Positions 54,901-64,000 of a stretch of 64,000 nucleotides of DNA are shown piece after piece (position 1 is the first letter of the stretch; every line of letters starts with the position of its first letter). Below the pieces are notes generated by a model. The model did no database searches. It was given only the letters and a program-made list of their open reading frames with translations, and was not told the DNA's origin. This DNA is from Psychrobacillus psychrotolerans (GTDB lineage: Bacteria > Bacillota > Bacilli > Bacillales_A > Planococcaceae). The position numbers and the translations under genes were made by a program. The stretch covers positions 186,001-250,000 of the forward strand of contig NZ_FOXU01000001.1 of the NCBI RefSeq assembly GCF_900115805.1, written 5' to 3'.

Positions 54901-55695
54901 TTAATCTCCCTTTATAATAGAAATAACTCCATTATCTGTTCTTAAATCGATTATATTCTTGCCTTTACCAAAAACAGTTTTTTCATTAGCAGAACCAAAA
55001 ATATTAATTCTTCCATTGTCTATATCCGCCTGAATAGTTGCATTTTTTGGTTCCGTCGTTGTATGAATATTTATAAGGCCATTATCGGTTTTGAAAGAGA
55101 TGTTCCGCTCTAAATTATCCGTCACCATGGTAATTTGCCCGTTATCTGTTTTGGCTTCTACATCTCCGGATACATGGTGAAAGTCAATTTTTCCATTATC
55201 CGTTTTTACATAGACCTTTTTACTTTCCAGGTCCTCGAGCACTATTTTTCCATTATCAGTTTTGATATCGACATTGGCAATTTGAAGATTATTTACGGTA
55301 ATTTGCCCATTGTCTGTTTCCGTTGTTAACTCTTCATACTTTTCATCTGGAACAGATACAATAATTTTATTGTGAGAAGTATTTAATCCAATATTAATGC
55401 CGCCAAAAAATTTCTTTTTCTTTTCTACATGTAAAGTATTGCCTTTAACATATGCCTTTATTTTACTAGATGCGCCCTTTTTATTTTTAAATTCAACTTT
55501 TCCTTTAGAATCCGATGATTGAACTACTTCAATGGCTGTATTGTCACCTATAATTTCTATTTTCGTGAACTTTTCGGCTATCTCAATTTCTTCTGTTTTT
55601 TTGTTAGATCCCCCCGCAATATTCATCCCGATATTAATAGCTGCTCCTAAAATTATGACAATAATTGCGATGACACCAATCTTTTTTATACTCAT
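54901..55695 (-). CDS. DUF4097 beta-strand repeat protein, membrane-anchored
   Basis: 264 residues. One N-terminal membrane helix (about 6-27), a short linker, then a repetitive right-handed beta structure with at least seven units of the form (T/K)xDNG(K/Q/R/L)I, spaced by about 18-20 residues from residue 126 to the end. DUF4097 proteins are often connected with LiaG-like cell envelope stress responses. No LiaRS-type regulators lie nearby. AGGAGGTTGCGG in front of ATG is a strong ribosome binding site. Confidence 0.9.
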   Translation of the reverse strand: MSIKKIGVIAIIVIILGAAINIGMNIAGGSNKKTEEIEIAEKFTKIEIIGDNTAIEVVQSSDSKGKVEFKNKKGASSKIKAYVKGNTLHVEKKKKFFGGINIGLNTSHNKIIVSVPDEKYEELTTETDNGQITVNNLQIANVDIKTDNGKIVLEDLESKKVYVKTDNGKIDFHHVSGDVEAKTDNGQITMVTDNLERNISFKTDNGLINIHTTTEPKNATIQADIDNGRINIFGSANEKTVFGKGKNIIDLRTDNGVISIIKGD

Positions 55696-55858
55696 TTCCG
55701 CAACCTCCTAATTATTTACCTTATACAGTTCATTATATAGATATGGATACCATTTCCTATGGTCTTCAGATGGGAAGTTCCCTCAGCCTTAAGATGTATT
55801 TGTATTAACCTGTTTAAGTTCTATGTAATTTAAAGGCACTTTCTATTTGGCAGTGCCT

Positions 55859-55924
55859 TTACATTCCTAAGCTAACCCCAATTGCAAAATAGACAACCGA
55901 AATTTGGATCAACCTTGCTCCCAT
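55859..55924 (-). pseudogene. 21-codon remnant of a membrane protein gene
   Basis: A strong ribosome binding site (AAGGGAGAAG) precedes ATG at 55924; the frame reads MGARLIQISVVYFAIGVSLGM and stops. This resembles, from memory, the first helix of a cytochrome-oxidase-like membrane protein of about 150 residues found in Bacillales (MGxRxIxxSVxYFxIGVxLG). A terminator hairpin (55832-55860, AAAGGCACT/AGTGCCTTT) begins within the stop codon. I infer deletion of the rest of the gene; a functional short peptide cannot be excluded. The rest of the 368-base gap 55696-56063 holds nothing else I can identify. Confidence 0.45.
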
Positions 55925-56063
55925 TTTCTTCTCCCTTCGTATGATAGACTTTTTAAGACTCTATATTCTATGCGTAGTAGGAAGTGATTACGATGAAGGA
56001 CCTTCTTTGAAAAAGGTATTTCTTCTTTGAAGTCGAATACTATATGGAAAGGAGTGTTATTAG

Positions 56064-56282
56064 ATGGATATTGTTAGTACTCTATTTGGACTTTTCTTTA
56101 TTGTGTTAATTGCACGCATTACTTACAAAATGATCAAAAAGAATCGTTTTCCTCCTATGAATTATCAACCTTTCGATGATGCAATGTCTGGAATCGATCC
56201 GGAGGAAAAGCATAATAATCAAATGTTAAGAGATACGAAGCATGAAAAGAATTATGAAGAACGTACTTCTCGATCCAAATAA
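56064..56282 (+). CDS. Small membrane protein, possibly DUF3951
   Basis: 72 residues with one membrane helix (about 3-22) and a charged tail containing NYQPFDDAMSG; AAAGGAGTG precedes ATG. The arrangement of helix, YKMIKK and a YxPFDD motif fits DUF3951 proteins as I remember them. Function unknown. Convergent with the acetyltransferase gene 3 bases on. Confidence 0.6.
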   Translation: MDIVSTLFGLFFIVLIARITYKMIKKNRFPPMNYQPFDDAMSGIDPEEKHNNQMLRDTKHEKNYEERTSRSK

Positions 56283-56285
56283 CGC

Positions 56286-57158
56286 TTATCTATTTTTATA
56301 GGCAACGAGCGTATGTTTTACTCGAAATCCAGCGTCCATATAAAGGGCTATTGCTGCTTTATTGCTAGACTCCACACTTAAGGTGATTTCTTCTATTGAA
56401 TCACATGAAAATAAATGATGTAGTGCAGCTTTCATTAGTTTCTTTGCTAACCCTTGCCCTCTGTAATCTGGAGAAACGGCAATATATTCAATTGCTCCTT
56501 CTCCGTGAAGTGGAGAAGCTTCCACATACACGTACCCCTTTAACTCCATATCGTGTTGGATGATAAGCAAAAGATTATCTTTACTTATTCGGGATAGAAT
56601 CTGCTCACTACTATAATATGTATTTGGAAATGCCAGATGATGAAGCTCGCTAAATGATTTCTTAAAAGAAGAGGCATATGTTACGACATGTAGATCAATT
56701 CTATCTGCTATATAATCTCTTGAGGCCTTTAATATGAGATGGTGGCCGTTTTCTATTCCATCCATACGTCCAACAAATTGTTTCACAAAAGTGTTTTTAT
56801 CGTTTATAAAGAATTGGTATTCATCTAATTTAAAAGGAATTGTATTCTCTAAAGTTTTCCATAAGTTATCGGCAATTTGAAGCTTATCTTTCCCATTTCC
56901 GACAAATGGTCCCCATACTTCCGCACTTCTTTTTTTTGCATCTATATCAAATCCTAATGCACCAACTAGATGATCTTCTTCGTATGCAACCACAAATGAT
57001 TTCTCTATGTCTATATCCGAAAAATCATGGGAAAGTGTATCAAAAATCTCTTCCTCTTCTTCTCCACAATAACCAATATGTGAAGCATCAATACTATTCA
57101 TCGTTTCTAAGAAAGCCGCTAATTGGTGTAAATTATTTGGAGGTCCTACATAAATCAT
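56286..57158 (-). CDS. Tandem-domain GNAT acetyltransferase
   Basis: 290 residues. The N-terminal half is a degenerate GNAT domain (VAYEEDHLVGALGFDID), the C-terminal half has YIAVSPDYRGQGLAKKLMKA and ESSNKAAIALYMDAGF. Like the tandem GNAT at 34772, the acceptor is unknown; the two are only distantly alike. GGAGAA in front of ATG. Confidence 0.88.
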   Translation of the reverse strand: MIYVGPPNNLHQLAAFLETMNSIDASHIGYCGEEEEEIFDTLSHDFSDIDIEKSFVVAYEEDHLVGALGFDIDAKKRSAEVWGPFVGNGKDKLQIADNLWKTLENTIPFKLDEYQFFINDKNTFVKQFVGRMDGIENGHHLILKASRDYIADRIDLHVVTYASSFKKSFSELHHLAFPNTYYSSEQILSRISKDNLLLIIQHDMELKGYVYVEASPLHGEGAIEYIAVSPDYRGQGLAKKLMKAALHHLFSCDSIEEITLSVESSNKAAIALYMDAGFRVKHTLVAYKNR

Positions 57159-57267
57159 CTACATTTCTCCTTTTGCTCAATACCATTATCAAAATATTTT
57201 ATCATTTATATAATGGGAATGATATACGCAAATGGTAACCTGCCACTGCTAATCTCATCAAAAATTT

Positions 57268-57296
57268 TTGACAACGCTTGTGCATTTCTATATATT
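57268..57296 (+). promoter_or_regulatory. Promoter of the TetR-MFS operon
   Basis: TTGACA (57268-57273), 17-base spacer, TATATT (57291-57296), about 43 bases before the GTG start. A near-consensus sigma-A promoter. Confidence 0.8.
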
Positions 57297-57301
57297 TACT
57301 A

Positions 57302-57317
57302 ATAGACCAGTTTGTAT
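57302..57317. promoter_or_regulatory. LmrA/YxaF-type operator
   Basis: ATAGACCAGTTTGTAT is an imperfect palindrome close to the TATAGACCRGTCTATA box described for LmrA and YxaF of B. subtilis. It covers the predicted transcription start, so the regulator should repress its own operon. Confidence 0.65.
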
Positions 57318-57338
57318 AATTTGTGAGGTGATTTAAAA

Positions 57339-57908
57339 GTGCCTGAGAAAAATAATTCAAAAGATCTTCTTATTGAAACTGCCTCTCGCCTTTTTCGATT
57401 AAGAGGCTACTACGGAGTAGGGCTTAAAGACATTCTTGCGGAAAGTGGAATTCCCAAAGGATCACTTTATCATTATTTTCCGGATGGAAAGGAACAGCTT
57501 GCCATTGCAGCAATTGAATATACAAAAGAAATTGTTATAAATGAAATTCAAGAATTATTTGGTGAAATTGAAGATCCTATCAATGCATTTCAAATACATT
57601 TAGATCATTTATCAGAAATCATTGTAAATAGTAAAAACATAGGTTTCCCTATTGGCACAATAGCTGGCGAAACCCATTCTACGAGTGAGCCGATTCGTAT
57701 AGCTTGTCAATTAGCCTTTGCAGAATGGCAAGCAATTTATCAGAAAAAATTGCTTCAGTCTGGATATGACAAAGAAAAAGCAACGGACTTGGGGATTACT
57801 GTGAATTTAATGATAGAAGGTGCTATTCTTTTATCTTTAACGAGTAAAAGTAATAAACCGCTTGAAGTAGCTAAAAAGCACATAACAATATTATTAAGTA
57901 AGGATTAG
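57339..57908 (+). CDS. TetR/AcrR regulator, LmrA/YxaF type
   Basis: 189 residues, GTG start with GAGGTG 8 bases upstream. Helix-turn-helix in LRGYYGVGLKDILAESGIPK followed by GSLYHYFPDGKEQLAIAAI, the pattern of the LmrA/YxaF/QacR-like branch; a ligand-binding C-terminal domain follows. It precedes the MFS gene by 58 bases and an LmrA-type box lies at the promoter, so it very likely controls this exporter in response to its substrates. Confidence 0.9.
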   Translation: MPEKNNSKDLLIETASRLFRLRGYYGVGLKDILAESGIPKGSLYHYFPDGKEQLAIAAIEYTKEIVINEIQELFGEIEDPINAFQIHLDHLSEIIVNSKNIGFPIGTIAGETHSTSEPIRIACQLAFAEWQAIYQKKLLQSGYDKEKATDLGITVNLMIEGAILLSLTSKSNKPLEVAKKHITILLSKD

Positions 57909-57966
57909 TTTAAATTCATCCAAATGTATGAAGGTCTATATAGTTATTAATTGGAGGAATTTGTTC

Positions 57967-59388
57967 ATGATTGAAAACGCACCACAGCAAGAAAAACAAG
58001 TATTTAAAACAACCCCTATTTTAATTTCATTTTTAATAGCAGGGTTTGTCGGATTATTTAGTGAGACAGCATTGAATATGGCACTAGGAGATCTAATAGG
58101 AATATTCGATATTAGTCCATCCTCCGTTCAGTGGTTAACAACTGGTTACCTATTAACACTGGGAATATTAGTTCCTGTTTCTGGATTTATCATGCAATGG
58201 TTCACCACGCGACAATTATTTATTGCTTCTTTACTATTTTCTATAGTAGGAACATTCATTGCAGCGGTTGCACCTAGTTTCACTGTGTTATTGCTATCAC
58301 GAGTTGTACAAGCAATAGGGACAGGATTATTATTACCATTAATGTTCAATACTATTTTACTCATCTTCCCTGTTCACAAAAGAGGGGCAACAATGGGGCT
58401 CATGGGATTGGTTATCATGTTTGCACCAGCCATTGGTCCAACTATTTCAGGTTTGGTTCTTGAGAAACTTACTTGGCATTGGATTTTCTGGATCTGTTTA
58501 CCGTTTCTTTTCATTGCTTTGTTGTTCGGTATAAAATTCGTAGAAAATGTAACAACTGTAACGAAACCGAAAATAGATATACTTTCTATTATTTTATCAA
58601 CTATTGGTTTTGGCGGAATTGTGTACGGCTTTAGTAGTGCAGGAGAAAAGGGTTGGGGCAGTACAATAGTTATTTTGACAATCGTTGTCGGCCTTGTTTC
58701 ACTAGTTTTGTTCAGTCTAAGACAGTTCAAAATGGAAGTACCAATGATTAACTTACGTGTCCTAAAATTCCCAATGTTTACGTTAGGGTTATTAAGTGTA
58801 TTTATAACCTTTATGGTAATTATGTCTTCCATGATTCTGTTGCCATTATACTTACAAACAGGACTTGCTTTAGCTGCATTTACAGCTGGACTCGTACTTC
58901 TACCAGGGGGTGTCTTGAACGGACTTATGTCTCCTTTAACTGGTCGTCTATTTGACAAATATGGTCCTAGAGGCCTTGTTACTCCAGGGTTTGTCATCAT
59001 GATTATCATGTTATGGATGCTATCCAATATTACAATGGACACTTCTATATTTATGGTTGTTGTGATGCACTCAGTTCTGTTTGTTGGAATATCAATGGTT
59101 ATGATGCCAGCACAGACAAATGGTCTTAATCAGCTTCCGAGAAAACTGTATCCTGATGGAACAGCATTGATGAATACATTACAACAAGTATCTGGTGCAA
59201 TCGGTACAGCCGTTGCGATTACAATTATGTCGACTTCTCAAACTGCTTATTTAAAGAATGCGACTGATATAATGGATCCAGAAACATTGAGTGCTTCATT
59301 AACTGCTGGTGTACAAGATGCATTTATATTTGGTTTAATCCTAGCAATCGTAGGATTAATCATGTCTTTATTTATCAAAAAGGCTTAG
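57967..59388 (+). CDS. DHA2-family multidrug exporter (14 helices)
   Basis: 473 residues from the ATG at 57967, with GGAGG 9 bases upstream; earlier in-frame ATG at 57928 lies before that site. Major facilitator with about 14 helices, the LTLGILVPVSGFIMQWFTTR motif A-like loop and RVVQAIGTGLLLPLMFN (motif C region). The DHA2 (LmrB/EmrB) branch exports drugs such as lincomycin and puromycin using the proton gradient. Substrate unproven; partner of the TetR regulator. Confidence 0.9.
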   Translation: MIENAPQQEKQVFKTTPILISFLIAGFVGLFSETALNMALGDLIGIFDISPSSVQWLTTGYLLTLGILVPVSGFIMQWFTTRQLFIASLLFSIVGTFIAAVAPSFTVLLLSRVVQAIGTGLLLPLMFNTILLIFPVHKRGATMGLMGLVIMFAPAIGPTISGLVLEKLTWHWIFWICLPFLFIALLFGIKFVENVTTVTKPKIDILSIILSTIGFGGIVYGFSSAGEKGWGSTIVILTIVVGLVSLVLFSLRQFKMEVPMINLRVLKFPMFTLGLLSVFITFMVIMSSMILLPLYLQTGLALAAFTAGLVLLPGGVLNGLMSPLTGRLFDKYGPRGLVTPGFVIMIIMLWMLSNITMDTSIFMVVVMHSVLFVGISMVMMPAQTNGLNQLPRKLYPDGTALMNTLQQVSGAIGTAVAITIMSTSQTAYLKNATDIMDPETLSASLTAGVQDAFIFGLILAIVGLIMSLFIKKA

Positions 59389-59400
59389 ATAAAATAAATG

Positions 59401-59443
59401 ATAAACCCCATTCTATGAGCTAGTTGCTCAGAATGGGGTTTAT
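59401..59443. terminator. Bidirectional terminator
   Basis: Arms 59401-59420 and 59426-59443 (AAACCCCATTCT and AGAATGGGGTTT at the base) between the exporter gene and trpA, serving both. Confidence 0.9.
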
Positions 59444-59503
59444 TTTACCTTACTTAGGCTTTTTAATTGAAGAATCCTCCATACAATCTCAATCCATTAA
59501 GTG

Positions 59504-60292
59504 TTAGTTAAATACTTTTGCTTTAGAAGCTTGAACTAGTGCTGTTATATGATCCAAGTCATTTTGATGGAACGCTTCCACTATAGCACTCCCTACAATT
59601 ACGCCATCAGCTAATGTTCCCATACTTTTTACTTGTTCCGGGGTAGATATACCAAATCCTGCTAGTACTGGTATAGCGCTCTGCTCAGAAAGACTTGTGA
59701 AATGTTGCTCCAACTGGTCACTAAACCCATCTCTGATCCCCGTGATTCCGTTTACCGTTACAGCGTAGATGAACCCTTCACCGGACACTGCAATTTTCCT
59801 AAGACGCTCTGGTGGACTTGTTAAAGAAACAAGAGGAACTAATGCGATATCTGTATTTTCAAGAACTCCATGAAGCTCTATTGTTTCTTCCATTGGTACA
59901 TCTGGGACGATTAGTCCAGCTATTCCTAATTTTTCACATTGTTGTGCAAACTGATCTAACCCATAACTAAGTAACGGATTATAATAAGTCATTAGTACAA
60001 GCGGTACCCTAACTTCCTCATAAAAAGTTTCTAGTTCCTGCAGGATAGACCGAAGTGTTGCACCGTTTGCAAGAGCGCGTTCACCTGCTTTCTGTATGGT
60101 TGGCCCATCTGCAACAGGATCCGAAAAAGGAATACCTAATTCAATAGCAGTTACACCTGCTTGTTGTAAAAAGTAAATTTTAGACTTTAATGTCTCTAGT
60201 CCTCCGTCTCCTGCCATTATATATGCGACAAATGCTTTATCTCCTTGAGTATTTACTGATTGAATAGCGTTTAATAGTTTTGTTTTAGCCAT
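59504..60292 (-). CDS. trpA: Tryptophan synthase alpha subunit
   Basis: 262 residues. Catalytic Glu and Asp in [27 protein letters not shown] and [10 protein letters not shown] (phosphate loop) complete the site. Cleaves indole-3-glycerol phosphate and passes indole to TrpB. Last gene of trpDCFBA; overlaps trpB by 8 bases. Confidence 0.97.
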   Translation of the reverse strand: MAKTKLLNAIQSVNTQGDKAFVAYIMAGDGGLETLKSKIYFLQQAGVTAIELGIPFSDPVADGPTIQKAGERALANGATLRSILQELETFYEEVRVPLVLMTYYNPLLSYGLDQFAQQCEKLGIAGLIVPDVPMEETIELHGVLENTDIALVPLVSLTSPPERLRKIAVSGEGFIYAVTVNGITGIRDGFSDQLEQHFTSLSEQSAIPVLAGFGISTPEQVKSMGTLADGVIVGSAIVEAFHQNDLDHITALVQASKAKVFN

Positions 60293-61490
60293 TGTTATTC
60301 ACCCCTAACGCATCACGCACTGTTTGAACGTCCTTATCCCCCCGACCAGATAAACAAATAACTAATATTTCTTCTGGAGACATTTCTTTTGCAAGTTCCG
60401 TCGCAAAATGGATAGCGTGGGCACTTTCAAGTGCTGGTATAATTCCTTCTTTTTTTGATAACAGTTGTAAACCTTCTAACGCTTCAGCATCTGTTACGGA
60501 TGTATATTGTACACGTCCAATATCATGTAAATAGGAATGCTCTGGACCTACTCCAGGATAATCTAAACCAGCGGAGATGGAATGTGCTTCTTGTATAAAT
60601 CCATTATCATCCTGCAAAATATACATATAAGAACCATGTAGCACCCCTTCTTTCCCCCCAGTGACAGCCGCTGCATGGAGTCCTGTCGAAATACCACTTC
60701 CTCCTGCTTCAACGCCGTATAATGCAACAACCTGATCATCTACAAAAGGATGGAACATGCCTATTGCATTACTACCGCCACCAACACATGCGACAACCGC
60801 ATCTGGTAATTTCCCTACCTTTTCAACTATTTGACGCTTTGTTTCTACTCCAATTACTCGTTGGAAATCACGAACAATTCTAGGGAATGGATGGGGACCA
60901 AGCGCAGAGCCTAATATATAATGGGTATCTTCGACATTAGAAACCCAATACCTTAAAGCCTCATTCACTGCATCTTTCAGCGTGCCAGACCCTTTATCCA
61001 CTGACACTACTTGTGCACCGAGCAATTCCATTCGAAATACATTTAGTTCCTGTCTACGCACATCTTCTTTGCCCATGAATACAACACACTCAAGGTCAAA
61101 TAATGCACAAACAGTTGCAGTTGCAACGCCGTGCTGTCCAGCACCTGTTTCCGCTACGATTTTCTTTTTACCCATTCGCTTTGCGAGCAACGCCTGACCA
61201 ATTGTATTATTTATCTTGTGGGCACCTGTATGATTTAAATCTTCTCTTTTCAAATAAATTTGTGCCCCACCAAGTTCTCTTGTCAGTCTTTCTGCAAAAT
61301 ATAATGGGGTTTCGCGACCAACATAGTCTTTTAAATAGTAATTTACTTCATCTACAAATGTTTGATCAGCAATTGCTTCCTCGTAAGCTTTTTCAAGCTC
61401 TATTAAAGCTGTCATCAATGTTTCTGGAACATATTGACCACCGAATCTACCATATCTTCCCACTCTTTGGTCATCTGCTATTTTTACCAT
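60285..61490 (-). CDS. trpB: Tryptophan synthase beta subunit
   Basis: 401 residues. PLP lysine in [13 protein letters not shown]; phosphate-binding [10 protein letters not shown]. Joins indole and serine to tryptophan. ATG overlaps the trpF stop by one base. Confidence 0.98.
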   Translation of the reverse strand: MVKIADDQRVGRYGRFGGQYVPETLMTALIELEKAYEEAIADQTFVDEVNYYLKDYVGRETPLYFAERLTRELGGAQIYLKREDLNHTGAHKINNTIGQALLAKRMGKKKIVAETGAGQHGVATATVCALFDLECVVFMGKEDVRRQELNVFRMELLGAQVVSVDKGSGTLKDAVNEALRYWVSNVEDTHYILGSALGPHPFPRIVRDFQRVIGVETKRQIVEKVGKLPDAVVACVGGGSNAIGMFHPFVDDQVVALYGVEAGGSGISTGLHAAAVTGGKEGVLHGSYMYILQDDNGFIQEAHSISAGLDYPGVGPEHSYLHDIGRVQYTSVTDAEALEGLQLLSKKEGIIPALESAHAIHFATELAKEMSPEEILVICLSGRGDKDVQTVRDALGVNNNG

Positions 61491-62110
61491 TATTCCACAC
61501 TCCCATCATCTTTTACGGCTCTTATAAATGCTTGAATAAGCTTTATATCTTTGGTTCCATTTCGCTCTACTCCACTAGAAACATCAACCATAAAGGGCTT
61601 TATCTGCTCAATAGCCACTTTTACATTGTTTGGATTCAACCCACCCGCTAGAATGATTTTTTCTGTTTGAATATCATTACCCTCCATCAGCTTCCAATCA
61701 AATACTTCACCACTACCCCCTTGATAATCCGTACCCGGTGCATCAAATAAATAAAAATCAGTGTCATATTGTTTCGCCTGTAAAACATCAGCTTCATTAT
61801 GAACAGATAATGCCTTAATAGAAGGTACATTATTTGTTCGAACAAATTCAGGTGTTTCCTGGCCATGATATTGTATAAAATCGAGCGGTACCTCTTGAAA
61901 AGCAGTTAATAGTTCCTCTTTTGTTGCGTTGACAAATACTCCAATCTTCCAAACTTCAGGTGGAATGCCTTTTGCTAACTCTCGTGCTTTATCAATCGTT
62001 ATTTTTCTTTTGCTAGGTGCAAAAACAAAACCAATCGCATCTGCTCCCGCCTGAACTGCCACTTCCACATGTTCTTTCTCCATGAGGCCACAAATTTTCA
62101 CTTTCGTCAT
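61490..62110 (-). CDS. trpF: Phosphoribosylanthranilate isomerase
   Basis: 206 residues. Begins VKICGL with the active-site Cys7 region; [21 protein letters not shown] (catalytic Asp) and [17 protein letters not shown] complete the barrel. Overlaps trpC by 4 bases. Confidence 0.96.
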   Translation of the reverse strand: MTKVKICGLMEKEHVEVAVQAGADAIGFVFAPSKRKITIDKARELAKGIPPEVWKIGVFVNATKEELLTAFQEVPLDFIQYHGQETPEFVRTNNVPSIKALSVHNEADVLQAKQYDTDFYLFDAPGTDYQGGSGEVFDWKLMEGNDIQTEKIILAGGLNPNNVKVAIEQIKPFMVDVSSGVERNGTKDIKLIQAFIRAVKDDGSVE

Positions 62111-62898
62111 GAAGTAATTACCTCTCTTTGTACTTGCAAGCTTTGAAGAGCATTCTGAACATCTCCACTTCGCATTAACGATTCCCCAACAAGTACAGCA
62201 CTGGCACCATAGTTAGCAACTTTTGAAGCATCCGTAGCATTCCAAATACCACTTTCACTTATGAGCACACGTTTTTCCTCAAATGGAAAGCTTGCTGCAA
62301 TTTCAGCCGTACGTGATAAATCTACTTGAAACGTTCGAAGATCTCGGTTATTAACGCCGATTAGTTTTGCATCCAGCTGCAAAGCACGGTCTAGCTCCAC
62401 TGAGTCATGAACTTCTACTAACACTTCCAAACCCTTGCTAACTGCATATTCGTATAAAGATAAAAGTTTTTCTTGTTTTAGTGCTGCTACGATAAGTAAT
62501 ATAACAGAAGCTCCAGCATGCTTCGCATAATCTATTTGGATTGGATGAATGATAAAGTCTTTACAAAGAATTGGAATAGAAACGGTGCTTGCAACTTCAG
62601 CTAAATCATCAAATGTTCCTTGAAAAAACGGCGTATCGGTTAATACAGAAATACAAGCTGCTCCCGCATTAGCATATTGAGATGCTTGGTCAGCTGGAAT
62701 AATCCCTTCTGCGATTAATCCCTTAGAAGGGGAAGCTCGTTTAATCTCAGAAATTACTTGTAGTTTTTCAGATTGATAAAGTGCATCAAATAACGATGGT
62801 CGTGTAATAATATCTAACTGGTCAGGTATCGATCCGAGAAGCATCTGTTCTACTTGCCCTTTTTTGGCAGCTAATATCTTATCTAAGATTGTTGTCAT
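62107..62898 (-). CDS. trpC: Indole-3-glycerol phosphate synthase
   Basis: 263 residues. EIKRASPSKG with the catalytic Lys, VLTDTPFFQG, CKDFIIHPIQI, GVNNRDLRTF and SESGI are family signatures. Closes the indole ring. Overlaps trpD by 4 bases (ATGA). Confidence 0.97.
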   Translation of the reverse strand: MTTILDKILAAKKGQVEQMLLGSIPDQLDIITRPSLFDALYQSEKLQVISEIKRASPSKGLIAEGIIPADQASQYANAGAACISVLTDTPFFQGTFDDLAEVASTVSIPILCKDFIIHPIQIDYAKHAGASVILLIVAALKQEKLLSLYEYAVSKGLEVLVEVHDSVELDRALQLDAKLIGVNNRDLRTFQVDLSRTAEIAASFPFEEKRVLISESGIWNATDASKVANYGASAVLVGESLMRSGDVQNALQSLQVQREVITS

Positions 62899-63926
62899 AA
62901 TGCCACCTCCTGTCTAACAGATTGTTGACTGAAAGTTATAACTGCTTCCAACTTTTCTAATGCTTTTCCTGAACGGATCGTTTCTGCTGCTAGCTTAACT
63001 CCTTCTTGAATAGAGCTAACGATTCCAGATGCAAATAATCCTATTCCAGTGTTAAAAAGCACCGTATCTAAATAAGGACTTGCTTCACCTTGGAGAACGT
63101 TACGCAGTATTTTGGCATTTGTGTGACCATCTCCACCACGTATTGCTGAAATAGGAGCAGAAGTTAAACCTACATCATTTGCCGTCAGCTTAAAGGGTAT
63201 TAAATCTCCGTTATCTATTAGGACTAACTGATTAACACCGGCAAGAGAAGCCTCATCCATCCCTCCAGCACCGCAAACAACAATGGCTCTTTTTCTTCCT
63301 AAAATTCTTAAGACTTCTGCATATTCCATCGTGAAATCCGAACGATTAATTCCGGTATATTGTGTTTCTAATTTAATTGGATTAGTTAACGGACCGACGA
63401 GGTTGAAAATAGTCCGTTTCCCAATCATTTGTCTAGCGATTCCAATCCTTTTTAACTTTGGATGTACATTTGGTGCGTAGAGGAAAGTTAATCCCTCTTG
63501 CTTAAGTAGGTCGATAGTTGCCTCAGAGCTAATAGATGCATGAATTCCTAATGCTTCTAGTACATCTGAACTTCCAGCGCTACTAGAAATTTTCCGGTTA
63601 CCATGCTTCGCTATTGTTGCTCCTGCACCGGCTAACACGAATGCAGAGGTGGTACTAATATTAAAGCTATTCAAACCATCTCCACCTGTACCGCAATTAT
63701 CCATATAATCACCATGCGGTTCGTTTAAGTTAATGGCAAATGACTTCATAACTGTTGCAAGTGCTGCAACCTCAATAGAAGTCTCTCCCTTTTTGGAGAG
63801 TGCTTTTAAAAAGTCAACAATATAGTGTACTTCCGTATTTTCTGCAAACAATAGCTTGGAAGCAGCCACCATTTCCTCATAAGTCAAATGCTCACTCTTC
63901 TCCACTTTATCTATAAATCCTCTCAT
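62895..63926 (-). CDS. trpD: Anthranilate phosphoribosyltransferase
   Basis: 343 residues. PRPP-binding DNCGTGGDGLNSFNIST and KHGNRKISSSAGSSDVLEALG (in parts) are clear. Transfers phosphoribose to anthranilate. The Shine-Dalgarno lies inside the GAG-repeat region at 63934-63956. trpE and trpG are not in the window; they may lie upstream beyond 64000. Confidence 0.97.
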   Translation of the reverse strand: MRGFIDKVEKSEHLTYEEMVAASKLLFAENTEVHYIVDFLKALSKKGETSIEVAALATVMKSFAINLNEPHGDYMDNCGTGGDGLNSFNISTTSAFVLAGAGATIAKHGNRKISSSAGSSDVLEALGIHASISSEATIDLLKQEGLTFLYAPNVHPKLKRIGIARQMIGKRTIFNLVGPLTNPIKLETQYTGINRSDFTMEYAEVLRILGRKRAIVVCGAGGMDEASLAGVNQLVLIDNGDLIPFKLTANDVGLTSAPISAIRGGDGHTNAKILRNVLQGEASPYLDTVLFNTGIGLFASGIVSSIQEGVKLAAETIRSGKALEKLEAVITFSQQSVRQEVAL

Positions 63927-63933
63927 CTAAAAT

Positions 63934-63956
63934 CTCTCCTCTGCTCTGCTCAGCTA
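63934..63956 (-). promoter_or_regulatory. TRAP-like GAG/UAG repeats at the trpD ribosome binding site
   Basis: On the minus strand the RNA reads UAG, GAG, GAG, GAG, GAG, each separated by exactly two bases, covering the Shine-Dalgarno of trpD. TRAP (MtrB) binds such triplets. Farther upstream (63967-63999) an AAGAGGACT arm precedes a run of seven T residues, like the 3' half of an attenuator terminator whose 5' half is partly outside the window. Confidence 0.5.
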
Positions 63957-64000
63957 TTTTTGAAATAAAAAAAGTCCTCTTCCAAGGGATTTCAGAAAAA

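Noticed and set aside
54901-55695. DNA-level tandem repeat in the DUF4097 gene
   Set aside because: The TDNG repeats are at the protein level as usual for this family, with varying DNA spacing; not a separate feature.
57268-57285. ACAACGCTTGT in the TetR promoter as another MalR/CcpA box
   Set aside because: It lies within the -35 and spacer and differs from the cre consensus on both sides; chance similarity is likely.

Overview
The window looks like a chromosomal segment of a low-GC, endospore-forming member of the Bacillales, most likely Planococcaceae (Psychrobacillus-like); this is inferred from gene content and protein style, not from a database search. Two tricistronic-type ger operons show a spore former. 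The order DUF2621 (yneK) - citB - yneP - yneQ - yneR - plsY - parE - parC matches the Bacillus subtilis citB/parEC neighbourhood, which as I recall lies close to the B. subtilis chromosome dimer resolution site dif.

Layout. 1-5.7 kb: a decayed oxalate decarboxylase remnant, a DUF1659/DUF2922/YvrJ small-protein trio, a Sco-type copper lipoprotein, mscL, a lysozyme-like transglycosylase and the radical SAM protein YfkAB. 5.8-20 kb: the citB-parC core, then copCD and an acetyltransferase. 20-32.4 kb: a nucleoside hydrolase that appears to start at CTG, the first ger operon (gerA-gerB-gerC), two small Xre regulator/membrane protein pairs, an amidase, a ribbon-helix-helix-like protein, a resolvase-like protein without catalytic serine, and a SulP/UspA pair. 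32.4-36.2 kb: a lone tRNA-Asn, an RNase J paralogue, a small ferredoxin-like protein and two acetyltransferases.

36.2-49.4 kb is the most unusual part. Three copies of a dif-like sequence (AGTTTACATAA + TATTAT + a variable right arm) lie in the same orientation at 36206, 37919 and 48323. The first two bracket a 1.7-kb segment of unrecognised genes; the second and third bracket a complete 10.4-kb maltodextrin uptake and hydrolysis cluster (malR, malL, a membrane-anchored amylase, malG, malF, malE and a divergent neopullulanase). A tyrosine recombinase gene ends 23 bp beyond the third copy. The left arm equals the XerD-binding arm of B. subtilis dif as I remember it. Gene orientation also tends to switch from + to - around here, as expected at a replication terminus. 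I therefore propose that the window spans the terminus/dif locus and that cargo modules were inserted there by Xer-type recombination.

49.5-64 kb: a second ger operon with a different gene order (gerA-gerC-small membrane protein-gerB), yitT, a DUF4097 protein, a TetR-family regulator with its multidrug transporter and a likely operator, and the trpDCFBA operon, whose leader carries evenly spaced UAG/GAG triplets resembling a TRAP-binding site before the window ends.
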